Positions 44,765-54,484 of a stretch of DNA of 64,000 bases are shown here, piece after piece; the first letter of the stretch is position 1, and each line of letters opens with the position of its first letter. Source of the DNA: Paraburkholderia domus (GTDB lineage Bacteria > Pseudomonadota > Gammaproteobacteria > Burkholderiales > Burkholderiaceae); NCBI RefSeq assembly GCF_905220705.1, contig NZ_CAJNAT010000001.1, forward strand, positions 496,001 to 560,000, in the 5' to 3' direction. A program made the translations under genes and the position numbers. The notes under the pieces are model-generated. The model worked only from the letters and a program-made list of their open reading frames with translations, ran no database searches and was not told the origin of the DNA.

Positions 44765-46114
44765 TCAAGCGGCTTTGACAGCTGTGCGGGCGAACTGGGC
44801 GTCGATCGCGGCGGCGGCAATCTTGCCGTCCTGCACCGCTTGCACCGTCAGATCGATCCCGCCGGTCGCCGCACAATCACCGCCTGCCCATACGCCGGGT
44901 AGCGAGGTTTGTCCGTTTGCATCGACAGCGATGCGGCTGCCGTCCAGCGTCAACAGTTCGCGCTCGATACCGACCGGCACCAGCGTCTGCCCGATTGCTT
45001 TGAGCACCATGTCGGCGTCGACTACGAAGCGCTCCTGATTGCCATCGCTCGACGCGCGTTCGAACTCGACACCGGTAACCACGCCGCCTTCTCCGATCAA
45101 ACGCACCGGCGCTGCATGCGTGACGAGCGTGACGCCGTTGGTCTGCGCGAAATCGCGCTCGGCCCACGTCGCGCTCATCGACTCGACGCCGCGCCGATAC
45201 ACCATCGTCACGGACGTCGCGCCGAGCTTGTGGCTTTGCACGGCGGCATCCACTGCCGTATTGCCGCCGCCGATCACCACCACTCGCCGGCCCACCGGCA
45301 CCGTGCCGAAGTCACTTGCCGTGCGTACCTCTTCGATGAAATCCACTGCGTTCATCACGCCACTCAGGTCCTCGCCTTCCATCGCCAATGCGCGCACGCC
45401 TGTGAGACCGATCGCGAGAAAGACCGCATCGTGCTGCTTGCGCAGCGCATCGAACTCCACGTCACGTCCGAGCGCTACGCCGTGCCTGATCTCGATGCCG
45501 CCGATCGAGCACAGCCACTCCACCTCGCGCTGCGCAAAATCGTCGACGGTTTTATAGGCAGCGATGCCGTATTCGTTCAGGCCGCCCGCTTTCTCGTGGG
45601 CGTCGTAGACGGTGACGTTGTGGCCAGCCAGTGCGAGACGGTGCGCGCATGCGAGTCCGGCCGGTCCAGCGCCCACTACGGCAACATGGCGGCCTGTTTC
45701 AGCGGCGCGCTTGAATAGAGGTTCACCGCGCGCCATCGCCCAATCGGTCGCATGACGTTGCAGCGCGCCGATCGCCACCGGTTTCGCATCCTGATGGTTG
45801 CGCACGCAAGCACCCTCGCAAAGAATCTCGGTCGGGCAAACGCGCGCACACATGCCGCCCATCGGATTCGCCGACAGAATGTCGACGGCTGCGCCCTTCA
45901 GATTGCCGTTGCTGATCTTGCGAATGAAACTGGGAATGTCGATTTGCGTCGGACACGCGTTCACGCACGGCGCGTCGTAACAGTAGTGACAGCGGCTCGC
46001 GGCCGCAGCCGCGGCACTCGCGTCGAGCAAGGGCGCGATGTCGGAGAACTCGCACGACAGTTGATCGGCCGATAGGCGCTGAGCCGCAATATCGCCGGTT
46101 TGTTTGATGGCCAT
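44765..46114 (-). CDS. preT: NAD-dependent dihydropyrimidine dehydrogenase, PreT subunit
   Basis: A 449-residue FAD protein from the ATG at 46114 (GAAGGAACGTGT upstream). The N-terminal region has the glutamate-synthase-type cysteines (CHYCYDAPCVNACPTQIDIPSF; CARVCPTEILCEGAC); GAGPAGLACAHRLA binds FAD and VVVIGGGNTAVDAA binds NAD; GDCAATGGIDLTVQAVQDGK ends it. It passes electrons from NADH to PreA. Confidence 0.95.
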   Translation of the reverse strand: MAIKQTGDIAAQRLSADQLSCEFSDIAPLLDASAAAAAASRCHYCYDAPCVNACPTQIDIPSFIRKISNGNLKGAAVDILSANPMGGMCARVCPTEILCEGACVRNHQDAKPVAIGALQRHATDWAMARGEPLFKRAAETGRHVAVVGAGPAGLACAHRLALAGHNVTVYDAHEKAGGLNEYGIAAYKTVDDFAQREVEWLCSIGGIEIRHGVALGRDVEFDALRKQHDAVFLAIGLTGVRALAMEGEDLSGVMNAVDFIEEVRTASDFGTVPVGRRVVVIGGGNTAVDAAVQSHKLGATSVTMVYRRGVESMSATWAERDFAQTNGVTLVTHAAPVRLIGEGGVVTGVEFERASSDGNQERFVVDADMVLKAIGQTLVPVGIERELLTLDGSRIAVDANGQTSLPGVWAGGDCAATGGIDLTVQAVQDGKIAAAAIDAQFARTAVKAA

Positions 46115-46250
46115 ACACGTTCCTTCTTTAATGTGAGGACGTAGCCGCTCCCGCCGGCTGCGCAGAAGCGGAGCCGGGACGGCATGTTTTATGGGCACTA
46201 CGGTGAGGCGGGTGAATCAACCACAAGCCGCAACCGCTACCGCTAAAGCG

Positions 46251-47531
46251 TTATGAAACCGGCTCGCACGCTCGTCCGAGCATGGCATGCAGCAAGACGT
46301 TGGCGCCCGCTTCGATCCATTCGAAGGTGGCGTCCTCGATCTCGTTGTGACTGATCCCGTCGACGCACGGCACGAACACCATCGAAGTCGGTGCGACCTG
46401 CGACAGATAGCAGGCGTCGTGTCCTGCACCGGACACCATGTTGCGATGCGAATAGCCAAAGCGTTCGGCCGCGGCGCGTACCGACTTCACGCAGGCTTCA
46501 TCGAAAGCGACCGGTGCGTAGTAAAAAATCTGTTCGAGTTCGGTTTCCAGACCGATCGTGCTCGTGATCTTCGCCACGCCTTCGCGCAATGCGGCATCCA
46601 TCTTCGCGAGTACGGCATCATCCGGATGACGGAAGTCGACGGTAAAGAACACACGGCCCGGAATCACATTGCGTGAATTCGGATAGACCTGCATCATGCC
46701 GACCGTCGCGCAGCCGAACGGCGCGTTATCCAGGCCGATACGATTGACCAGATCGACCACGCGCGCGGCGCCGAGCAATGCATCGCGACGGCGCGGCATC
46801 GGCGTCGGACCCGCATGCGCCTCCTGCCCCGTCAGCGTGATTTCGTACCAGCGCTGGCCTTGCGCATCGGTCACCACGCCAATGGTTTTTTGCTCGGCTT
46901 CGAGAATCGGCCCTTGTTCGATATGCAATTCGAACGCGGCATGCAGCGGACGTCCACCACAAGGAAGATCGCCCGCATAGCCGATACGTTTGAGTTCCTC
47001 GCCGATGGTCTTGCCGTCCACGTCCTTGCGCGAGAGGCCGTAGTCCAGTGTGAAGACGCCGGCGAACACCCCCGAGGCGACCATGGCGGGCGCGAAGCGC
47101 GAGCCTTCCTCGTTGGTCCAGATCACCACTTCAACCGGATGCTCGGTCTCGATGCCATGATCGTTCAGACTACGGATCACTTCGAGTCCGCCGAGCACAC
47201 CGTAGATGCCGTCGAAACGGCCGCCGGTCGGCTGCGAGTCCGCATGTGAGCCGGTCATGACCGGCAACGCATCGGGATTGCGCCCGGCGCGGCGCATGAA
47301 CACATTGCCCATCTGATCGACACTGACTGTGCAGCCCGCTTCTTTCGCCCAACTGACGATCAGGTCACGCCCTTGTTTGTCGAGGTCAGTCAGCGCCAGG
47401 CGGCAGACGCCGCCTTTGGGTGTTGCGCCGATCTTCGCCATCGTCATCAGGCTGTCCCACAGCCGCTTGCCGTCGACCTTGATCGACGTAGCGGGTTCTG
47501 CGTGCTTCAGCGCTTCGGATACCGCGTTCAT
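46251..47531 (-). CDS. Zn-dependent N-carbamoyl amino acid amidohydrolase (HyuC/beta-ureidopropionase type)
   Basis: A 426-residue M20/M28-like hydrolase from the ATG at 47531 (AAAGGAGCGAGACGA upstream). Metal ligand and dimer motifs: GSHADSQPTGGRFDGIYGVLGG, WTNEEGSRFAPAMVASGVFAG, FELHIEQGPILE, HAGPTPMPRRRDAL and SGAGHDACYLSQVAPTSMVFVPCVDGISHNE. This is the N-carbamoyl-beta-alanine or N-carbamoyl-L-amino acid amidohydrolase family; allantoate amidohydrolase is close, but the pyrimidine operon favours the first. It releases beta-alanine, CO2 and ammonia. First gene of the operon and divergent from the TetR gene. Confidence 0.92.
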   Translation of the reverse strand: MNAVSEALKHAEPATSIKVDGKRLWDSLMTMAKIGATPKGGVCRLALTDLDKQGRDLIVSWAKEAGCTVSVDQMGNVFMRRAGRNPDALPVMTGSHADSQPTGGRFDGIYGVLGGLEVIRSLNDHGIETEHPVEVVIWTNEEGSRFAPAMVASGVFAGVFTLDYGLSRKDVDGKTIGEELKRIGYAGDLPCGGRPLHAAFELHIEQGPILEAEQKTIGVVTDAQGQRWYEITLTGQEAHAGPTPMPRRRDALLGAARVVDLVNRIGLDNAPFGCATVGMMQVYPNSRNVIPGRVFFTVDFRHPDDAVLAKMDAALREGVAKITSTIGLETELEQIFYYAPVAFDEACVKSVRAAAERFGYSHRNMVSGAGHDACYLSQVAPTSMVFVPCVDGISHNEIEDATFEWIEAGANVLLHAMLGRACEPVS

Positions 47532-47833
47532 TCGTCTCGCTCCTTTCGGTGAATCGACATGAAACTGGTGCATGGGCGGCGGGTTTTGGGGCGTGCCCGC
47601 ACGGCGGCGGTGCACACTCGATGCCTTCGATTGCCTCTGATACAGAGGGCAAACCCTGGGGCATCTCTCGCTCTCTCAATCCTGTCCAGTTGGACAGGTT
47701 GTAGACGATTAAGCCCGCCAAATCAATACCTTTCGTACGGTGGGAATCATAGCGAGAAGCGTGCCATTGCACTGCAGCACGCGTTTTTAGACGGCCTTGA
47801 ATACGCGTGTCCATCCGCGCTCAAACGACTAGA
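47532..47833. promoter_or_regulatory. Divergent promoter region with RutR-like palindrome (47681-47698)
   Basis: Between the amidohydrolase and the TetR gene, CCTGTCCA-GT-TGGACAGG at 47681-47698 is a perfect inverted repeat of 8+2+8. The E. coli RutR site has the same plan (TTGACCA-nn-TGGTCAA). It is the most likely operator of the divergent RutR-like protein. Confidence 0.65.
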
Positions 47834-48598
47834 ATGAAGCGCGACGCGGCACACATGCCGATGAAGGCCAACATGAGAGACGACAACGTGGCTGCCGACA
47901 TCACGGAAAACGACGAGACAAAGGGCGAAACTCGCGCACCTTTGCGGCGGCGCAAGGCGCACATTCGCGAGTCGAATGAAGCGCATTTATTGGCGTGCGC
48001 CGAAGCGGTTTTCGCCGAGCGAGGTCTCGACGGAACCAGTACGGCGATGATCGCGGAACGTGCAGGCTTACCAAAAGCTAACTTGCATTACTACTTCCCA
48101 ACAAAGCTCGCGTTGTACCGGCGTGTGCTGGAAGACCTGTTCGAAGACTGGCACCGCGCGGCGGATACGTTCGAATGCAGCGACGATCCGGTCGAGGCGA
48201 TCGGCGGATACGTGCGCGCGAAAATGGAGTTATCGCGCCGCCGGCCTTTAGGCTCGAAGGTGTGGGCGAGCGAGATCATTCACGGCGCCGAGCATATGGA
48301 GGACATTCTCACGGGGCGCGTGAAGCCCTGGCTGGACAGCAGGGTGAAGGTGATCGACGACTGGATCGCACGCGGGCTGCTGGCGCCGGTGAATGCGCAG
48401 ACGCTGATGTACATGATCTGGGCAACGACCCAACACTACGCCGACTTCGACGCGCAGATTCGCGCGCTTAAAGGCAAACGCGCCCTGACGCAGAAGGCGT
48501 TCGAAGCGACGACGGAGGAAGTCGTGCAGTTGGTGATCCGGGCGTGTGGGGCGGTGTCGCCGGTGCAGCATGAGGATGGCTCGGATCCGGCGAGATAA
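47834..48598 (+). CDS. RutR-like TetR-family regulator
   Basis: A 254-residue TetR protein. The helix-turn-helix is at about residues 45-95 (HLLACAEAVFAERGLDGTSTAMIAERAGLPKANLHYYFPTKLALYRRVLEDL). The C-terminal domain (SKVWASEIIHGAEHMEDIL, YMIWATTQHYADFDAQI) matches the RutR/YcdC type, whose effector is uracil or thymine. Start is uncertain: ATGs at 47834, 47861 and 47873 are all possible, and the last has AAGG near it. Divergent from the pyrimidine operon, its probable target. Confidence 0.9.
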   Translation: MKRDAAHMPMKANMRDDNVAADITENDETKGETRAPLRRRKAHIRESNEAHLLACAEAVFAERGLDGTSTAMIAERAGLPKANLHYYFPTKLALYRRVLEDLFEDWHRAADTFECSDDPVEAIGGYVRAKMELSRRRPLGSKVWASEIIHGAEHMEDILTGRVKPWLDSRVKVIDDWIARGLLAPVNAQTLMYMIWATTQHYADFDAQIRALKGKRALTQKAFEATTEEVVQLVIRACGAVSPVQHEDGSDPAR

Positions 48599-48606
48599 AA
48601 CACAAT

Positions 48607-48639
48607 GGCCCGGCTGCATTTTTGAAAAGCAGCCGGGCC
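48607..48639. terminator. Bidirectional terminator between TetR gene and boxA
   Basis: GGCCCGGCTGC and GCAGCCGGGCC form an 11-bp stem around an AT-rich loop, between the two convergent genes, so it can serve both. Confidence 0.78.
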
Positions 48640-48679
48640 TTCGAACTATTGCGTGATGCCTATCTTGAGGCTCTGAGAT

Positions 48680-49924
48680 TCAATACGTCTCCAGATGCAG
48701 CCGCCCTTCCCGCTTCAGCTTCATCCATAACGCCTCCCAGTCGAGCTGGTGCTGTTCGCCGATTTCCTTGAGTGCCTGCAGCACACCGTCTTCCATCCCC
48801 TTCAAACCGCACACGTAGATATGCGTGTTGTCGTCCTTCAACATGTGCGCGACGTCGACCGCGCGTTCACGCATCGCATCCTGCACGTAGCGCCTCGGCT
48901 GACCCGGCGTGCGCGAAAACGCCAGATTGGTATCGATGAAATCCTTGGGCAGATTCGTCAGCGGCCCGAAATACGGCAACTCTTCTTTCGTGCGCGCGCC
49001 GAAGAACAACATCAGCTTGCCGGTCGCGCCTTTCAAACGACGCCGCCTGCGATACTCGGTCATCGCGCGCATCGGCGCTGAACCGGTGCCCGTGCAAATC
49101 ATCAGCAGATGCGAGTTCGGATGATTCGGCATCAGGAAGGTGCCGCCGAACGGGCCGATCACGTTGACCACGTCGCCCTTCTTCAGATCGCACAGATAAT
49201 TCGAGCAGACCCCATCGAGCACGTCGCCGTACCGCTCGGAAACGCGCTTCACGGTGAGCGAAACGTTGTTATAGCCGGGCCGTTCGCCGTCGCGCGGGCT
49301 CGCAATCGAATACTGTCGCGCATGATGCGTGCGGCCATCGTCAGTCGCGCCCGGCGGCAGGATGCCAATCGACTGGCCCTCCAGGACGGGAAAAGGCATT
49401 GAACCGAAATCGAGCACGATGTGATGGATATCGCTATCGGTCGAGCTATCGGTGAGCCGATAGTTGCCGACCACCGTCGCGGTAGTCGGCGCCTTGTGCG
49501 TGTAAAGATTCACATACGGTTTCGCCGCGGACCACGGCGGCACAACCGACCCACGCACGGTATCGACTTCAATCCCGCTTGCGTCCGCCGGTGTATCGCC
49601 TGACGATCCCGCCACGGTCGCAGCCTCTTCCGCAACCGGCACAGCCATGGTGTTCTGCTCTGGCAACACGTCCCATTTGAACTGCTCTTCGATGGGATAC
49701 GCATCGACTTTCAGCACCGTGCGCCAGTTATCGATCGCGCCGGTCGGACACGGCGGCACGCACGCCATGCAACCGTTGCACACATCCGCCTTGACCACAT
49801 AGTTGTTCTCGTCATGCGTAATCGCATCGACCGGGCAAGTCTCTTCGCACGTATTGCAGCGAATGCAGATTTCCGGATCGATCAGATGCTGCCTGAGGAC
49901 TTCGATCGATACTGGGCCGTTCAT
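48680..49924 (-). CDS. boxA: Benzoyl-CoA 2,3-epoxidase reductase subunit BoxA
   Basis: A 414-residue protein from the ATG at 49924 (GGAGGAAGTC upstream). N-terminal two [4Fe-4S] clusters ([24 protein letters not shown]), then a linker, then a ferredoxin-NADP reductase module with FAD-binding ([19 protein letters not shown]) and NADPH-binding ([28 protein letters not shown]) parts. It passes electrons from NADPH to BoxB. Last gene of the leftward boxCBA operon. Confidence 0.96.
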   Translation of the reverse strand: MNGPVSIEVLRQHLIDPEICIRCNTCEETCPVDAITHDENNYVVKADVCNGCMACVPPCPTGAIDNWRTVLKVDAYPIEEQFKWDVLPEQNTMAVPVAEEAATVAGSSGDTPADASGIEVDTVRGSVVPPWSAAKPYVNLYTHKAPTTATVVGNYRLTDSSTDSDIHHIVLDFGSMPFPVLEGQSIGILPPGATDDGRTHHARQYSIASPRDGERPGYNNVSLTVKRVSERYGDVLDGVCSNYLCDLKKGDVVNVIGPFGGTFLMPNHPNSHLLMICTGTGSAPMRAMTEYRRRRRLKGATGKLMLFFGARTKEELPYFGPLTNLPKDFIDTNLAFSRTPGQPRRYVQDAMRERAVDVAHMLKDDNTHIYVCGLKGMEDGVLQALKEIGEQHQLDWEALWMKLKREGRLHLETY

Positions 49925-49982
49925 GACTTCCTCCACCATATATTCGTGCGAATACGACGCCGCACGTTTCTAATCGCCGTAC

Positions 49983-51410
49983 TCAGTTGAAGCGCACGTA
50001 CTCGAAATCAACCGGCTGACGGTTCACGCCCATTGCCGGCGGCGCGATCCAGTTTGCGAACTTGCCGGGTTCTGTGACGCGGCCCATCAGCGAAGCGACA
50101 TACGCGCGATCTTCCGGCGTGGCGAGCCACTTCGCTTCATTCGCGGCCCATTCGGTCTCGCTGATCACACGGCCATCCGGCGACACGCGAGTGTTGGCAA
50201 ACGTGCCGATCTGCCGGTTGAACGCTTTATGCGGCACTGTCATGCGGAAATCGATGCCGGCCTTTTCGAGAACCTTGTTCCAGCGGCCAACGCCTGCCAC
50301 CGAATCTTTAATGTAGTCGTCGCGCAGCACTTCATTCATGGCGTTGAGCATCGGCACTTCACGCTCGACCAGCTTGCCGTCCTGCACGTCGAGCAACTTG
50401 TAGCTTTGGCCGTTCAATTGATGATCGTCGTCGCGCTTGTTCTCTTCATAGCGACCCTTCAGGCCCGAGCTATAGAACGTGGCGGCGTTGGACGAATGGT
50501 CGGCGCCGAACAGATCGATCGTCACCGAGTAATGGAAGTTCAGATAGCGCTGGATGGTCGGCAGATCGATCACACCGGCCGCGCGAATCTTCGCGACGTC
50601 GTCCGTACCGAGTTCGTTCATCACTTGCGCGGTGCGCTGGATCACGCGCGACACACCCGATTCGCCGACAAACATGTGATGCGCTTCTTCGGTCAGCATG
50701 AACTTCGTGGTACGCGCAAGCGGATCGAAACCCGATTCAGCGAGCGCCGACAGTTGAAACTTGCCGTCGCGATCGGTGAAGTACGTGAACATGTAAAACG
50801 CGAGCCAGTCGGGCGTTTTTTCGTTGAAGGCACCAAGAATGCGCGGATTGTCTTCGTCACCCGAACGGCGGCCGAGCAGTGCTTCGGCTTCCTCGCGACC
50901 GTCGCGGCCGAAGTAGCGATGCAGAAGATACACCATCGCCCACAGGTGGCGCCCTTCCTCCACGTTCACCTGAAACAGGTTGCGCAGGTCGTACATCGAC
51001 GGTGCGGTCAAACCCAGATGCCGCTGCTGCTCGACCGAAGCCGGCTCCGTATCGCCTTGCGTGACGATAATGCGGCGCAGATTCGCCCGATGCTCGCCAG
51101 GCACGTCCTGCCACGCAGCCTCACCCTTGTGCTCGCCGAAATGAATCTTGCGGTCCTGCTCGCCGGGCGTGAGGAAAATCCCCCAACGATAGTCCGGCAT
51201 CTTCACGTGATCGAAATGGGCCCAACCGCCCGCATCGACGCTCACCGCGGTGCGCAGATACACGTCGTAGCCATGCGAGCCTTCCGGGCCCATATCGCCC
51301 CACCAGGCTAGAAAATTCGGCTGCCATTGTTCGAGCGCGCGTTGCAGCGCGCGGTCGTCGGCGAGATTGACGTTGTTCGGAATCTTTTCGCTGTAGTTGA
51401 TCGATGACAT
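49983..51410 (-). CDS. boxB: Benzoyl-CoA 2,3-epoxidase oxygenase subunit BoxB
   Basis: A 475-residue protein of the BoxB class with a ferritin-like di-iron core (EEGRHLWAMVYLLHRYFG and EEAHHMFVGESGVSRVI supply Glu/His ligands in the ExxH pattern). It inserts oxygen into benzoyl-CoA to give the 2,3-epoxide, using electrons from BoxA. Cytoplasmic. It lies between boxC and boxA. Confidence 0.96.
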   Translation of the reverse strand: MSSINYSEKIPNNVNLADDRALQRALEQWQPNFLAWWGDMGPEGSHGYDVYLRTAVSVDAGGWAHFDHVKMPDYRWGIFLTPGEQDRKIHFGEHKGEAAWQDVPGEHRANLRRIIVTQGDTEPASVEQQRHLGLTAPSMYDLRNLFQVNVEEGRHLWAMVYLLHRYFGRDGREEAEALLGRRSGDEDNPRILGAFNEKTPDWLAFYMFTYFTDRDGKFQLSALAESGFDPLARTTKFMLTEEAHHMFVGESGVSRVIQRTAQVMNELGTDDVAKIRAAGVIDLPTIQRYLNFHYSVTIDLFGADHSSNAATFYSSGLKGRYEENKRDDDHQLNGQSYKLLDVQDGKLVEREVPMLNAMNEVLRDDYIKDSVAGVGRWNKVLEKAGIDFRMTVPHKAFNRQIGTFANTRVSPDGRVISETEWAANEAKWLATPEDRAYVASLMGRVTEPGKFANWIAPPAMGVNRQPVDFEYVRFN

Positions 51411-51507
51411 GGTCGGTTCCTTGGTCGGAATACAGAGCTTACGGATGAGAGGCGCGTATCAGGCAGCTGGCGTCGCGTTCATTTACGTTGCGTCGCGTCG
51501 AAAAGAA

Positions 51508-53178
51508 TCAAACGCGCGAGACGTCGAATTGCGCCTTGCTGCCCTTGCCGTACACCTTGAGCGCGCCCTTCTCGCCCACTGCGTTCGGCCGGTTGAAGAT
51601 CCAGTTCTGCCATGCGGTGAGACGTCCGAAAATGCGCGTCTCCATTGTTTCCGGGCCGTTGAAGCGCAGGTTCGCTTCCAGACCGGTCAATGCATCCGGC
51701 GACATCGCCGCGCGTTCTTCGAGCGCGATGCGGATTTCGTCGGCCCAATCGATATCGTCGGGCGACGCGGTCACGAGGCCAAGGCGCTCGGCTTCAACTG
51801 GCTTGATCGCCTGGCCGATCTTCGAGCGCACTGCATCGAGCGGCTCGGTTTCTTCATAGAAACGGCGAGCGAGGCGCGATTGATGCGTGACCATCGGATA
51901 GAGACCAAAGTTGACTTCCGACAGCGTGATCGCCGGTTCTTCGTCTTCGTTGCTCGGCAGTGCCGCCATATAGCTGCGGTCGGCGGCAAACGCGAGTTCC
52001 GCGAAGGTGCCCGCGAAGCACGAGCCCGGTTCGATCAGTGCGAACAGCGAACGCGACGACACGTCGATACGCGCCAGCGTGCGGCGCAGCAGGCCAATCG
52101 TCTCGCGCACGAACCAGTGCTCCTTGTACTGCATCAGCGTGGCATCGGCGGCGAGCAGGTTACGGGCATCGCCCTCGGTCTTGAAGACCCAGGTGCCGAC
52201 TTCGAGTTCGTTGGTGCGCATCGACAGAATCGCGTCGTCGAGTTCGCGAGCGAACTGCAGCGGCCACCAGCTCGTGCCGGCGGCAACGATCGCGTCGATC
52301 CCGGTGGGTTGTTCGGTTTGCGGGGCTTTCGCCGTGAAGGTGGCGATGCGTTTCGCACGATCGATCGTGATGTCGAGCGTTTTATAAGTCAGGCCGTCTT
52401 CACGATCGGTGCGTTCGATACGCGTAAGCACCACGCCTTGTGCGTCGGCGGGGCGATCGCTTTGTTCGGCGAGTTCGAGTGCGCGCGCCTGAATCGTCTG
52501 ATCAAACTGATTCGGCTTCACGACTTCGTCCACGAGACGCCATGCTTTCGCCCGTTCGCCGCGAATGCCTTCCACGACCGTGCAAAAGATATCCGCGCGG
52601 TCGTGGCGCACCTTGCGCTTATCGGTGACACGCGTCAGACCGCCCGTGCCCGGCAGCACGCCCAGCAGCGGCACCTCCGGCAGAGACACCGACGACGAGC
52701 GGTCATCCACCAGATAGATTTCGTCACACGCGAGCGCGAGTTCATAACCGCCGCCGGCGCACGCACCGTTCACGGCAGCGAGAAACTTCAGACCTGAATG
52801 ACGCGACGAGTCTTCGAGACCATTACGCGTTTCGTTGGTGAACTTGCAGAAATTGACCTTCCACGCATGCGTCGACAGACCCAGCATGAAGATGTTCGCG
52901 CCCGAGCAGAACACGCGGTCCTTCAGGCTCGTCAGCACCACCGTTTTGACTTCGGGATGCTCGAAACGGATGCGCTGGATTGCGTCGTGCAGTTCGATAT
53001 CGACGCCGAGGTCGTATGAATTCAGCTTCAGCTTGTAGCCGTCACGGATGCCGCCGTCCTCGGCGATATCGATACCGAGCGTGGCAACGGGACCGTTGAA
53101 ACTCAGCTTCCAATGCTTGTACTGCGAGGGATCGGTGCGATAGTCGACCGGCGCGACGGCGGTTTCTGCTGCGGACAT
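51508..53178 (-). CDS. boxC: Benzoyl-CoA-dihydrodiol lyase BoxC
   Basis: A 556-residue crotonase-superfamily enzyme from the ATG at 53178 (CAGGAGACGCCCC upstream). Two enoyl-CoA hydratase-like halves are visible (FCSGANIFMLGLSTHAWKVNFCKFTNET; AAVNGACAGGGYELALACDEI; then a second half near FALIEPGSCFAGTFAELAFAADRSYMA). It opens the 2,3-epoxide ring with two waters to 3,4-dehydroadipyl-CoA semialdehyde and formate. First gene of the operon; its promoter carries two BoxR-like sites. Confidence 0.95.
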   Translation of the reverse strand: MSAAETAVAPVDYRTDPSQYKHWKLSFNGPVATLGIDIAEDGGIRDGYKLKLNSYDLGVDIELHDAIQRIRFEHPEVKTVVLTSLKDRVFCSGANIFMLGLSTHAWKVNFCKFTNETRNGLEDSSRHSGLKFLAAVNGACAGGGYELALACDEIYLVDDRSSSVSLPEVPLLGVLPGTGGLTRVTDKRKVRHDRADIFCTVVEGIRGERAKAWRLVDEVVKPNQFDQTIQARALELAEQSDRPADAQGVVLTRIERTDREDGLTYKTLDITIDRAKRIATFTAKAPQTEQPTGIDAIVAAGTSWWPLQFARELDDAILSMRTNELEVGTWVFKTEGDARNLLAADATLMQYKEHWFVRETIGLLRRTLARIDVSSRSLFALIEPGSCFAGTFAELAFAADRSYMAALPSNEDEEPAITLSEVNFGLYPMVTHQSRLARRFYEETEPLDAVRSKIGQAIKPVEAERLGLVTASPDDIDWADEIRIALEERAAMSPDALTGLEANLRFNGPETMETRIFGRLTAWQNWIFNRPNAVGEKGALKVYGKGSKAQFDVSRV

Positions 53179-53216
53179 GGGGCGTCTCCTGACTGGACGG
53201 TGCAAAACTTGTTTTT

Positions 53217-53261
53217 TGAACAATAGTGCATCGTCATACCCATGTAAAGCACTTTAGTGCA
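53217..53261 (-). promoter_or_regulatory. boxC promoter with two candidate BoxR sites
   Basis: On the minus strand, TTTACA (53243-53248) and TATTGT (53220-53225) are spaced by exactly 17 bp and form a plausible -35/-10 pair. Two copies of the TGnACTATAGTGCA-type repeat overlap them: 53248-53261 (AGCACTTTAGTGCA on the plus strand) and 53217-53230 (TGAACAATAGTGCA). Repressor binding would block RNA polymerase. Confidence 0.65.
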
Positions 53262-53295
53262 TGTTTGCTAGTAAACCCTGACCTCGCACTGCATT

Positions 53296-54300
53296 TCAGC
53301 TCACCCGTGCTTCGTCCGGCGATTCCGCCGCAATTCTTGCGGCAAGCCGGTCTCGCAACTGCAAGTAGGCGTCAGCCAAGGTTTTCTCACTGGTGTCGAA
53401 GATCATGTCGGCACGTCCGTACAGTTCGCCACGCCCCGCCAGGATGCGCTTGAGGTCATCCATCGCTTCCTTGTTGCCGGACATCGGCCGCAGGTCGCCT
53501 TGCGCGACGACACGGCGCATATGCTCTTCCGGCGTGGCTTGCAGCCATACGGTGAAGCAGTGCGACAGCAGCGCGTTGAAGGTGCCCGACTCCGACACCA
53601 GGCCGCCCGGCGACGCGATCACCGCGCGCTCGTGCTCCTGAATCACGGCTTCCAGTGCGCGGTGCTCATAGCGCCGGTAAGCGCTCGCGCCATAGAGGGA
53701 ATGAATCTCCGACGGCGGACATCCGGCGAGTTGTTCGATCACGCGCGTGAGTTCAACGAACGGCACCTTGCGTTCCTGGGCGAGCATCCGTCCAAAGGTG
53801 GACTTGCCTGCCCCGCGCAGGCCGATCAGCGCAATCCGGTCCTTGCGATGCGGGTCGCGCGGCGCTTGCGCGAACATCTCGGCAAGCGCCACGCGGGCGC
53901 GCTGCAACGCCGCCTGGTCGCGCCCTTGCAGCAGTTCGCGGATCAGCAGCCATTCAGCGGAAGCGGTGGTTTCGTCGCCGATCACTTCGGCCAGCGGGCA
54001 GTTCAGCGTCGTCGCGATCTGCCGCAGCACGAGCACCGACGCGTTACCCACACCGGATTCCAGATTGGCCAGATGGCGCTCCGACAAGCCGGTTTCAGTC
54101 GCCAGCGTCTTGCGCGTCATGCCACGGCGCGCGCGCAACAAACGCACGCGCTCGCCCATCGCCGTCAGAAAAGGATCGCGTTCCTCGCGCTCGCCGCCGC
54201 GCTCCGCTCCGCGGTCGGCCCCGCCGTCGGCCCGGCCCGCGCGGCTTGCGTCCTCATCGGCAGGGTCGTCCAGCGGCGCGGAAGAGTAATTTTGGTTCAT
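53296..54300 (-). CDS. boxR: BoxR-type regulator: helix-turn-helix plus shikimate kinase-like domain
   Basis: A 334-residue protein from the ATG at 54300 (GAGGCAGTTAAAC upstream). An unstructured Asp/Gly-rich N-terminal tail (1-45) leads to an HTH domain (residues 46-105; VRLLRARRGMTRKTLATETGLSERHLANLESG). Then comes a shikimate kinase-like domain with P-loop GLRGAGKST at 160-168. Family members (BoxR, BzdR) bind DNA and use benzoyl-CoA as ligand. Divergent from the DUF4863/boxD operon and upstream of boxCBA, so it controls both. Confidence 0.94.
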   Translation of the reverse strand: MNQNYSSAPLDDPADEDASRAGRADGGADRGAERGGEREERDPFLTAMGERVRLLRARRGMTRKTLATETGLSERHLANLESGVGNASVLVLRQIATTLNCPLAEVIGDETTASAEWLLIRELLQGRDQAALQRARVALAEMFAQAPRDPHRKDRIALIGLRGAGKSTFGRMLAQERKVPFVELTRVIEQLAGCPPSEIHSLYGASAYRRYEHRALEAVIQEHERAVIASPGGLVSESGTFNALLSHCFTVWLQATPEEHMRRVVAQGDLRPMSGNKEAMDDLKRILAGRGELYGRADMIFDTSEKTLADAYLQLRDRLAARIAAESPDEARVS

Positions 54301-54327
54301 GTTTAACTGCCTCTTGAGTGCGTTACA

Positions 54328-54341
54328 TGTACTATAGTGCT
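54328..54341. promoter_or_regulatory. Candidate BoxR site in the boxR/boxD divergent region
   Basis: TGTACTATAGTGCT matches the repeat in the boxC promoter. It abuts TTGACA at 54341-54346, a plausible -35 element for the rightward operon. Confidence 0.65.
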
Positions 54342-54484
54342 TGACACGCACGGAGTGAACGGTTAATTTTCGCCAAATATTGATCCAATAACAAACGCTG
54401 TCGAGGTTTTTCGGCAGCGTCACGGAGACAGCGCAACAACACGCATGAATTAAGGTGCGTGCGCGTGCTGACCTGGAGGCTCGC

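Noticed and set aside
50229-51311. 360-codon plus-strand frame opposite boxB
   Set aside because: Antisense shadow of boxB; the opposite strand has family-level motifs.
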